Assembly (NCBI GenBank): GCA_031394735.1
Contig: JANMXI010000222.1
Location: 1-12,960 of the forward strand
Length of the DNA stretch: 12,960 nt
Reading direction: 5' to 3'
Source of the DNA: TMP-86 sp031394735
GTDB taxonomy: Bacteria > Pseudomonadota > Gammaproteobacteria > Steroidobacterales > Steroidobacteraceae
Under the pieces are notes generated by a model, which saw nothing but the letters and a program-made list of their open reading frames with translations, was not told where the DNA came from and ran no database searches. Both the position numbers and the translations under genes were made by a program. This document shows positions 7,295-12,960 of this stretch, one piece after another (within the stretch, counting starts at the first letter, position 1; each line of letters starts with the position of its first letter).

Positions 7295-7917
7295 GTTCCT
7301 CACTCGTCGCCATTCTGATACTGCAATGGTGCGCCATCGCTGCTCTCGCCGCCATGCTGCTGGCGCTCGTGCGACAGGTCGGCATCCTGCACCAGCGGGT
7401 CGCTCCTGCCGGCGCATTGATGATCGCTCAGGGTGTGAAGATCGGCGCGCCGGCTCCGGCAATGACGCTCAAATCGCTCGATGGCGCGGACGTGTCGATC
7501 GGCGGCAACGACTCCGGTAAGCGCAGCACATTGATCATGTTCGTCGCACCAGACTGCCCGGTGTGCGCCACCCTGCTCCCGGCGCTTGTCTCCATTGGCC
7601 GGCAGGAATCAACCTGGCTGCGCATCGTATTCGCGAGCGACGGCAAACAATCGGATCATGTCGCGTTCCGGCGCGCCAAAGGACTCGACGCCTTCCCCTA
7701 CGTGGTATCGACCGAACTGGGCATGACGTTCCAGGTTGCAAAGCTTCCCTACGGAGTGTTGCTCGACGAGAGCGGCACCTTGGTTTCGCAGGGACTCACC
7801 AACAGTCGCGAGCACGTGGAGAGTCTGTTTGAAGCAAAACGCTTGAAGGTTGCATCCATCCAGGACTACCTGGAACGGAATGCTCCGCTTCCCGCATCGG
7901 CGTCGCACAGCGGCTGA
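7291..7917 (+). CDS. mauD: MauD-type periplasmic thioredoxin-like disulfide protein
   Basis: A 208-residue membrane-anchored thioredoxin-fold protein. One N-terminal transmembrane helix (about 7-28) is followed by a periplasmic domain with the redox motif Cys89-Pro-Val-Cys92 in FVAPDCPVC and the cis-Pro region KLPYGVLLDESG. MauD proteins carry this CPxC motif and are thought to form or isomerise the six disulfides of the amine dehydrogenase light chain, which here lies directly downstream after a 19-base gap. Translation is coupled to mauE by a four-base overlap. Length and layout agree with known MauD proteins. Identification is firm; its exact thiol chemistry is family knowledge rather than visible here. 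Confidence 0.92.
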   Translation: MSSSLVAILILQWCAIAALAAMLLALVRQVGILHQRVAPAGALMIAQGVKIGAPAPAMTLKSLDGADVSIGGNDSGKRSTLIMFVAPDCPVCATLLPALVSIGRQESTWLRIVFASDGKQSDHVAFRRAKGLDAFPYVVSTELGMTFQVAKLPYGVLLDESGTLVSQGLTNSREHVESLFEAKRLKVASIQDYLERNAPLPASASHSG

Positions 7918-7936
7918 ATTGAAGGTAGAGGCCCAC

Positions 7937-8509
7937 ATGAAATACAGTTCCTGGTTCGACGAAATCATCGAACGGTCGAGCCGCGCGATGGCGGCACACG
8001 GTTCGCGCCGCTCCTTCCTGGCGCGGCTTGGATCGGCGCTCATTGGCGCAGCAGCGCTGCCGTTGTTGCCCGTTTCCCGCCTGTCGACCGCAGAGGCCGG
8101 AGAGGTCCCGGCCCCCGGTACCACCGCATTGCCGCCGGGCACCGCGTCGTCGGAAACCGGCACTGATTGGAACAACCCCAAGAGCTGCGAGTATTGGGCA
8201 TTTTGCGCCACTGCCGGATGGCTATGCACCGCTTGTGGAGGCTCTTCGAGCCAATGCCCTCCAGGCACCGAAATGTCGCCGATCGCATGGGTCGGAACCT
8301 GCAAGAATCCTGGCGACGGAAAGTCCTACGTGGTCTCGTACCACGACTGCTGCGGCAAGTCCCAATGCGGCATCGGCTTTTGTGAACGAAGCGAAGGAGC
8401 CACTGCTCGCTACCGCATGCAGCGATCGAATTCGGTCACGTGGTGCTTCGGCGGCGTTTCCAGTACTTACCATTGCACCATTTCCCGATTGCTGTCGGTC
8501 GCTCAATAG
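7937..8509 (+). CDS. aauA: TTQ amine dehydrogenase light (beta) chain, aromatic-amine type, with variant active site
   Basis: A 190-residue precursor of the catalytic subunit. The leader has a twin-arginine motif SRRSFLARLG at 23-32, then a hydrophobic stretch, as expected for light chains exported by Tat. The mature part carries 12 cysteines (84, 90, 97, 100, 107, 122, 138, 139, 144, 149, 170, 180). The TTQ pair is Trp118 (IAWVGTC) and Trp169 (VTWCFG); their spacing of 51 equals Trp57/108 of methylamine dehydrogenase and Trp109/160 of aromatic amine dehydrogenase. Asp137 (YHDCCG) matches the catalytic base Asp76/Asp128, and Thr181 matches Thr122/172. Ala93 replaces the second Asp (Asp32/Asp84). 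The loop after Trp169 has the aromatic-amine-dehydrogenase length, two residues shorter than in methylamine dehydrogenase. Ribosome site AGAGG precedes the ATG at 7937. Reference sequences are recalled. Confidence 0.93.
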   Translation: MKYSSWFDEIIERSSRAMAAHGSRRSFLARLGSALIGAAALPLLPVSRLSTAEAGEVPAPGTTALPPGTASSETGTDWNNPKSCEYWAFCATAGWLCTACGGSSSQCPPGTEMSPIAWVGTCKNPGDGKSYVVSYHDCCGKSQCGIGFCERSEGATARYRMQRSNSVTWCFGGVSSTYHCTISRLLSVAQ

Positions 8510-8524
8510 CAGCAGAACCACACG

Positions 8525-9337
8525 ATGACGAGGCACGATGTTCGCCGGAACCTTGCGCTCAGCAGCGTGCTTGCTTCGCTTGTCGCCGGTGCTGCCGGCA
8601 CCACGACGGCGGATGGGCGCGGGCAGGCGCCGCATTACGCCGCCGCCATGAACTACCGGATGCATTGCGAAGGCTGCCATCAGGCCGATGGGTCCGGGCA
8701 GCCGGGCTTCATTCCCGCATTTCGCGGTAGCGTCGCACGCTTCCTGGCAACGGGTGACGGTCGCACCTATCTTGCACGCGTGCCCGGAACCGCACAGTCC
8801 CTGCTCAGTGACGGCGAGCGTGCCGAGGTTCTCAACTGGATCATCGCAACGTTTGATGCAGAGCACGTGCCCGCGAATTTTACGCCCTACACGGCATCGG
8901 AACTGGCACCGTGGCGCTACAACGCATTGTCTCAGCCCGGCGCCATTCGAGCGACGCTGGTGTCGCAGCTACAACCCGCTTCAACGCCGGCCAAATCTCC
9001 ATTGTCGACAGCGCCCGAGATGCCAGCGACGTTGACCAATGGCGAACCACCCGCCGCATTTGGGATCTGTTCGGCATGTCATAGCGTGTCAAAAGACGGC
9101 AGTAACGGCGTAGGCCCCAATCTTCGTGGAATCATCGGGCGCCGTGCCGGCACCGCCGTAGGATTCGCGTACTCACCAGCAATGCGTGGAGCACCGATCA
9201 CGTGGACGGCCGACGAGCTCGAGGAATACATCAAGCACCCCGCAACCAAGGTTCCCGGCAACTTCATGACGATCGCCGGAGTACCGGATGCGGCAGACCG
9301 GAAATCAATCATCGACTACCTCATCAGCCTGCACTGA
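8525..9337 (+). CDS. Exported two-haem cytochrome c
   Basis: A 270-residue periplasmic cytochrome with a Sec-type signal (about 1-29). Domain one has the haem site CEGCH at 48-52 and runs to about 115 (TYLARVPGTAQSLLS, then EVLNWIIATF). It contains no methionine after the haem site, so no standard sixth ligand is visible. A linker rich in Ala, Pro and Thr (145-178) leads to domain two, a class I cytochrome: CSACH at 182-186, GPNLRGIIG, GFAYSPAM, and Met248 in PGNFM as likely axial ligand. It begins 15 bases after the light-chain gene, the place where the aau cluster of Alcaligenes faecalis is recalled to carry a small cytochrome. It probably accepts electrons from the TTQ enzyme. It does not look like MauG, which is larger and peroxidase-related. 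A maturation role for the first haem is possible but unproven. Confidence 0.88.
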   Translation: MTRHDVRRNLALSSVLASLVAGAAGTTTADGRGQAPHYAAAMNYRMHCEGCHQADGSGQPGFIPAFRGSVARFLATGDGRTYLARVPGTAQSLLSDGERAEVLNWIIATFDAEHVPANFTPYTASELAPWRYNALSQPGAIRATLVSQLQPASTPAKSPLSTAPEMPATLTNGEPPAAFGICSACHSVSKDGSNGVGPNLRGIIGRRAGTAVGFAYSPAMRGAPITWTADELEEYIKHPATKVPGNFMTIAGVPDAADRKSIIDYLISLH

Positions 9338-9345
9338 ACCGACAG

Positions 9346-11451
9346 GTGTCCAGCAGTTCGTCAGTGACTCGTATTCCCCAAGCACGAGCGCGCAACTTGA
9401 AGCCACTCACGTCCGGCGCGATAGCCCTAATGATCGCATTGTCAAATAGGGCGCCAGGCGCCGAGCAATCGGCGGGCGATTGGTCTTCCTACGGGCGCGG
9501 CTCCAGTGAGAATCGATACAGCCCGCTTCAGCAGATCAATGTCAGATCAATCGACCGGTTGAGACTGGCCTGGTCGCTCGACCTTCCCGACATCAATAGC
9601 GTCGCATCACAACCGCTCGAAGTTGGGGGCACGCTGTATTTCGCAGTCGGCAGAGCCGTCGTACATGCAGTCAGCGCGAGCAGCGGCAAGCTGCTATGGC
9701 GCTATGATCCTGCAGTCGAGAAGCATACTCAACACAAGACCCGTTGGTCCTTTGGTAGCCGCGGTCTCGCGTTCTGGAACAAGCGTGTGTATGTCGGCAC
9801 CGAAGACGGCCGGCTCATCTGTCTTGATGCGAAAACCGGCGCCATGGTCTGGGAACGGATGACGGTTGAGGCCGGCGACGATCGATTCATCACCGGCGCG
9901 CCGCGGGTTTTTGGCGACAAGGTGATTATCGGGCATGCAGGCGGCGATGTGGGCATTACCCGCGGCTACGTGACCACCTATGACGCTGACACCGGCCGAC
10001 AATTGTGGCGGTTTTACACCGTACCCGGCGATCCGACGAAAGGATTCGAAAACGCGGCCATGGAACGAGCCGCCCGAACCTGGGCTGACGGGTCATGGAA
10101 ATTGGGGGGCGGTGGTGCAGTCTGGAACGCCATCACCTACGACGCTGAACTGAACCGTTTCTATATTGGTACCGGCAACGGATTGCCCTGGAATCGAAAG
10201 ATTCGTTCGCCGGGCGGCGGCGACAACCTCTACCTGTCATCCATCATCGCGCTCGACGCTGATACGGGTGCGTATCTTTGGCACTACCAATTGAATCCCG
10301 GCGACAGCTGGGACTATGACGCCACCATGGATATGGTTCTCACCGACCTGTCGATCGCCGGACGATCATACAAGGTGTTGATGCAAGCGCCGAAGAACGG
10401 CTTCTTCTACCTCATCGACCGAACCAACGGTAAATTGCTGTCTGCGGAAAAATTCGCAAAGGTCACGTGGGCCGAGCGTATCGATTTGAAAACAGGACGA
10501 CCGGTCGAGCTTGCCGGGTCGCGCTACGAAAACGGCGAATCGCTGGTCTATCCCGGCGTCGAAGGCGGACACACTCTCGCGGCCATGTCGTACAGCCCGA
10601 AAGCAGGGTTGGTGTTCATCCCGACCATCGAGTCACCGGGGTTGTTCAACGACAACGGGATCAATCCGACGAAATGGGTGAGCAAGGCGCACACGTTCAA
10701 TTTCGGCATCCAGTCCGTCAACGCGGACGGACCGCCCGATAGCTGCAGCAGTGCACTGCTCGCCTGGAATCCTACGACGCAGAAGGCGGCATGGCAGGTA
10801 AAGACACCGGGCTGCCGCAACGGCGGGACGATCGCAACTGCGGGAGATCTGGTCTTCCAGGGACACCCGGATGGGGAATTTTCTGCCTATGCAACGGATG
10901 GCGGGCGCAAGGTGTGGTCTTTCAATGCAGGCAACGGCATCGTTTCCGGGCCGCTCACTTACGCGGTGAAGGGCAAGCAATTCGTGTCGGTGCTCGCCGG
11001 AATGGGCGGCGGTGCCGGCGCCGCCGGATCGGTGTCAGCACAATTCGGTTGGCAGGCACGAATTCATCCGCGCCGTTTGTTGACCTTCACGCTCGAGGGG
11101 ACGGGTGTCCTGCCCGCCGCGCCGCCTCCATCCAGGGCGGTACCGATTGACGATCCGGGGTTTGTCGTCGATGCAGACAAGGCCAGCCGCGGCACGGAAA
11201 TCTTTGGCGCCGATTGCATGACGTGTCACGGTCCCGGCGCGGTTGCCGGCGGCACCGCGCCGGACTTGCGTGCCTCCCCCATCGCGATGGATCCGGCCGG
11301 GTTTGGTCAGGTGGTGCAGCAGGGAGTTTTGCAATCGCGCGGCATGCCGGCGTTTCCAGAATTCACTCCAGGCGATCTCGAGTCGATCCGTCACTACTTG
11401 AGACTGCGCGCGCGCGAGTCGCTGAGAGAGTCGGCCGCAGCCACGCCTTGA
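9346..11451 (+). CDS. PQQ-dependent quinohaemoprotein dehydrogenase with C-terminal cytochrome c
   Basis: A 701-residue enzyme with an eight-bladed propeller and a fused haem domain, like type II quinohaemoprotein alcohol dehydrogenases. Supporting motifs: GRLICLDAKTGAMVWE (155-170), ITGAPRV (182-188), KLGGGGAVW (252-260), GDNLYLSSIIALDADTG (292-308), GDSWDYDAT (319-327) with the likely catalytic base Asp323, KVLMQAPKNGFFY (343-355), and GTIATAGDLVFQG (494-506). The haem site is CMTCH at 624-628 with Met667 in RGMPAF as ligand. It would oxidise an alcohol or aldehyde in the periplasm. The vicinal Cys-Cys pair seen in relatives is absent (Arg133-Trp134), and the usual HNW near the cofactor is His409-Thr-Leu. 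The start is uncertain: GTG 9346 gives a signal peptide and lies eight bases after the cytochrome stop, GTG 9364 is also possible, and no clear ribosome site exists. Confidence 0.9.
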   Translation: MSSSSSVTRIPQARARNLKPLTSGAIALMIALSNRAPGAEQSAGDWSSYGRGSSENRYSPLQQINVRSIDRLRLAWSLDLPDINSVASQPLEVGGTLYFAVGRAVVHAVSASSGKLLWRYDPAVEKHTQHKTRWSFGSRGLAFWNKRVYVGTEDGRLICLDAKTGAMVWERMTVEAGDDRFITGAPRVFGDKVIIGHAGGDVGITRGYVTTYDADTGRQLWRFYTVPGDPTKGFENAAMERAARTWADGSWKLGGGGAVWNAITYDAELNRFYIGTGNGLPWNRKIRSPGGGDNLYLSSIIALDADTGAYLWHYQLNPGDSWDYDATMDMVLTDLSIAGRSYKVLMQAPKNGFFYLIDRTNGKLLSAEKFAKVTWAERIDLKTGRPVELAGSRYENGESLVYPGVEGGHTLAAMSYSPKAGLVFIPTIESPGLFNDNGINPTKWVSKAHTFNFGIQSVNADGPPDSCSSALLAWNPTTQKAAWQVKTPGCRNGGTIATAGDLVFQGHPDGEFSAYATDGGRKVWSFNAGNGIVSGPLTYAVKGKQFVSVLAGMGGGAGAAGSVSAQFGWQARIHPRRLLTFTLEGTGVLPAAPPPSRAVPIDDPGFVVDADKASRGTEIFGADCMTCHGPGAVAGGTAPDLRASPIAMDPAGFGQVVQQGVLQSRGMPAFPEFTPGDLESIRHYLRLRARESLRESAAATP

Positions 11452-11538
11452 ATTTGCCGTTTGAGGATGAGACGCGCGCAACCGCATCGCTATGATGGCC
11501 CTGCACCGCAATCGCGCAACGAACACTGGAGCTGCAGG

Positions 11539-12030
11539 ATGTCTTACCACCGAATCATTTCAAGCGCCCTCCTCGCCGTATGTCTCATCGGGGGCGTCGG
11601 CGCTGCCACAGCCGATGCGGCCGCACCCAGCGCACGGGAAGAGATCAAGGCTGCGCTCGATGCTCAGTATGCGGCCATCGTGGGCGGCATCTCCGCCGCC
11701 AAATTCGCCGAGCTGCTGTATACGCCCGACGTCGTCATTGTCGGGGAAGGCGACACCGGCTTGAAGCACGGCATCAAAACCGCCATCTCCGAGCTCGAAG
11801 CGCATTGGGCCTCGTTGGGGCCGGACGGCGTCAAGAAATGCAAGGTATCGCTGGCGGAAGGTCCTGCGGTCCAGTCCGCCAAGACCTACGCATCGTTCGC
11901 CGTTCTACATTGCGAACCCAATCCACCTGCAGTGAAAGAGGCCGGCGACTTCCGCGTGCTCTATGTCTGGAAGAAGCTGCCGCAGGGCTGGCGCGTGGCG
12001 CTGGAGCAGTGGGGAATCGGCAAGCTTTAA
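11539..12030 (+). CDS. Exported SnoaL-like (NTF2-fold) small protein
   Basis: A 163-residue protein with a Sec signal (about 1-27, core IISSALLAVCLIGGVGAA, cleavage near ADA). The mature part looks like a cone-shaped NTF2/SnoaL or DUF4440 domain: an N-terminal helix (REEIKAALDAQYAAIV), TPDVVIVGEGDTGLKHG, then strands ending in FRVLYVWKKLPQGWRVALEQW. Cys106 and Cys132 (KKCKV, LHCEPN) could pair in the periplasm. Such domains bind small hydrophobic ligands or act as simple isomerases or hydrolases, and function cannot be assigned. The ATG has a GGAG site seven bases upstream. An 87-base gap separates it from the PQQ gene, with a TATGAT hexamer at 11491-11496 but no fitting -35, so an internal promoter is only possible. 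Its place suggests periplasmic service to the dehydrogenases. Confidence 0.72.
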   Translation: MSYHRIISSALLAVCLIGGVGAATADAAAPSAREEIKAALDAQYAAIVGGISAAKFAELLYTPDVVIVGEGDTGLKHGIKTAISELEAHWASLGPDGVKKCKVSLAEGPAVQSAKTYASFAVLHCEPNPPAVKEAGDFRVLYVWKKLPQGWRVALEQWGIGKL

Positions 12031-12082
12031 CGGACCGCTGTTGCAGCTCACTCCATGCGTTCGAACTCGACCTGGGGGTCAC

Positions 12083-12760
12083 ATGATAAAAACGAGGTTT
12101 AAAGCCTGGCCGTTGTTTTGGGTGCTGTCACTTGCGCTGAGCAGCGCAGTAGTCGTCGTTATGCCCTTTACGGATCTCCGCTCAGTTGATGGGATCGTGT
12201 TCATGACCGCCCACGCCGTACGCTGCTCCCTCGTTCCATTTTTGCTCACTTTCGCCGCATCGCCGTTGGCGACCTTGTGGCGGAGTGAAACCACTCGATA
12301 CTTGTTGGCGAATCGTCGATACCTTGGCCTCGTCTTCGCCGTGGGAATGGGCTGGCAACTGGTATTCATCGGCTGGATTGCGATACATGATTTTCCCTAC
12401 TTCGTACGGACCTTCGTGAACCTTCCCAATCTTATCGCCGGTGTAATTCCGTATCTGTTCCTGATAGCCATGACCCTGACATCCTTCCGTCGCTATGCAC
12501 GCCATCTGAGTACAAGGAACTGGCGTGTTCTTCACAAGAGCGGGATTTATATCCTGTGGCTCACGATCCTAAGCACGAATTTTTTATATGTGTTGTATGG
12601 CGTGAAGGGTCCCAATACATTTCGTTCTTTGTTCGCGGCCCTGTTCTTGTCGGCATGGGTACTGCGAATTGCCGCCTGGGCGCAGAAGCGGCGAGTGCGC
12701 TGCAGGCAGGCGGCTCAGTTTCTCGAAACGGTTCGCAATCCGGCGACCACTCTCGATTGA
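12083..12760 (+). CDS. MsrQ/YedZ-like ferric-reductase-type transmembrane protein
   Basis: A 225-residue inner-membrane protein with about six hydrophobic helices (about 9-28, 38-60, 80-101, 112-132, 148-172, 178-200) and a basic C-terminus. The order SPLATLW, then NRRYLGLVF (78-85), then WRVLHKSGIYILW (147-159) follows the layout of MsrQ/YedZ, a haem b protein that passes electrons across the membrane. Of the usual haem histidines, His44 and His151 have counterparts, but the helix-three position reads Gln92 and the second helix-five position reads Ser164. It may therefore hold one haem or none. No MsrP gene is in view. A GGGGG ribosome site lies just before the ATG at 12083, 52 bases after the previous stop. 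A or T runs are more common here than in the neighbours. An electron-transfer role with the dehydrogenases is inferred. Confidence 0.65.
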   Translation: MIKTRFKAWPLFWVLSLALSSAVVVVMPFTDLRSVDGIVFMTAHAVRCSLVPFLLTFAASPLATLWRSETTRYLLANRRYLGLVFAVGMGWQLVFIGWIAIHDFPYFVRTFVNLPNLIAGVIPYLFLIAMTLTSFRRYARHLSTRNWRVLHKSGIYILWLTILSTNFLYVLYGVKGPNTFRSLFAALFLSAWVLRIAAWAQKRRVRCRQAAQFLETVRNPATTLD

Positions 12761-12776
12761 AGGAGGCCGGCACCAT

Positions 12777-12893
12777 TTGACGCGCATGCTGGGAAAGGCT
12801 TGGCTAATCTTACACAGGCCGTACCACCTCAGGGTCGCAGCAGCGCTCGCGAGCGCACACATACTCCCCTATTCGGTTGATTTAGCTCACTAA
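12777..12893 (+). CDS. Possible small ORF of 38 residues
   Basis: AAGGAGG, an exact Shine-Dalgarno sequence at 12760-12766, directly follows the stop of the membrane protein. A TTG at 12777, ten bases on, opens a 38-residue frame (an ATG follows at 12786) ending at TAA 12893. The product has a mildly hydrophobic middle and no recognised motif. It overlaps the end of the convergent SDR gene by four bases. The ribosome site is the only positive evidence, so it may be chance. Confidence 0.2.
   Translation: MTRMLGKAWLILHRPYHLRVAAALASAHILPYSVDLAH
12843..12856. repeat. Perfect 14-base palindrome between convergent genes
   Basis: GCGCTCGCGAGCGC reads the same on both strands. It lies between the 3' ends of the membrane-protein gene and the convergent SDR gene. 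It could form a short hairpin acting on both strands, but it has no loop to speak of and no U-tract after it, so a classical terminator is not supported. Confidence 0.3.
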
Positions 12894-12960
12894 ACGACGG
12901 CGGAGGCACCACCGTCAATGGGCAGTACCTGCCCGGTGATGTGCTTGCCTGCCGCCGAAC
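12890..12960 (-). CDS. SDR family oxidoreductase, C-terminal end (partial)
   Basis: Only the last 23 codons or so are inside the window: the frame reads SAAGKHITGQVLPIDGGASA-VV and stops at TAG (12892-12890). The pattern of hydrophobic residues with G..L.IDGG..A is the standard C-terminal signature of classical short-chain dehydrogenases. The rest, including cofactor and catalytic motifs, lies to the right. It converges on the long plus operon. Substrate cannot be judged. Confidence 0.8.
   Translation of the reverse strand, partial: SAAGKHITGQVLPIDGGASAVV

Noticed and set aside
8525..9337. The two-haem cytochrome as a true MauG
   Set aside because: MauG is larger and related to bacterial dihaem peroxidases; the second domain here is an ordinary class I cytochrome. 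Only an analogous role remains possible.
11491..11496. TATGAT as a definite internal promoter for the SnoaL-like gene
   Set aside because: No -35 element at 16-18 bases upstream; kept only as a possibility in that gene's entry.
12843..12856. Rho-independent terminator
   Set aside because: A stem without a proper loop and without a following run of T on either strand.

Overview
The window is GC-rich (roughly 60%), densely packed bacterial DNA. Tat and Sec export signals, c-type cytochromes and quinoprotein dehydrogenases point to a Gram-negative aerobe, most likely a proteobacterium. I cannot place it more precisely from sequence alone. No tRNA, rRNA, CRISPR array or insertion sequence was seen.

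Layout. (i) 1-1216, minus: the N-terminal part of a Tat-exported PHP-domain hydrolase of the CehA/McbA type, cut by the left edge. (ii) 1383-2942, plus: an acyl-CoA ligase, converging on and overlapping a minus-strand operon. (iii) 5393-2926, minus: MFE-2-like short-chain dehydrogenase, then a thiolase-fold protein without thiolase cysteines, then a DUF35 zinc-ribbon/OB-fold partner, tightly coupled. With the ligase this looks like an acyl-CoA side-chain degradation module ending in aldol cleavage. (iv) 5561-12760, plus: one long apparent operon. It starts with a TTQ amine dehydrogenase set in the order B-E-D-A (heavy chain, MauE, MauD, light chain), as in the aromatic amine dehydrogenase aauBEDA cluster. 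It continues with a two-haem cytochrome c, a PQQ quinohaemoprotein dehydrogenase, a small exported SnoaL-like protein and an MsrQ/YedZ-like membrane protein. (v) 12890-12960, minus: the last residues of another SDR enzyme, cut by the right edge.

How it may work. The plus operon would build two periplasmic dehydrogenases with different quinone cofactors (TTQ and PQQ), both able to pass electrons to c-type haems, one domain in the separate cytochrome and one fused to the PQQ enzyme. An amine could be oxidised to an aldehyde, and a linked alcohol or aldehyde could be handled by the PQQ enzyme. The acids could enter the cytoplasmic CoA module on the other side of the divergent intergenic region. 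This flow is inference.

Most interesting points: the TTQ light chain keeps both cofactor tryptophans and one catalytic Asp, but has Ala93 where methylamine and aromatic amine dehydrogenases have a second active-site Asp. It also has a rearranged cysteine set. No mauF or mauG is present, and the adjacent two-haem cytochrome has a first haem domain with no methionine ligand. The PQQ enzyme lacks the vicinal Cys-Cys pair, and the MsrQ-like protein lacks two of the usual haem histidines. The whole cluster therefore looks like a divergent branch of quinoprotein amine oxidation. Comparisons with reference proteins are from memory, not from a search.
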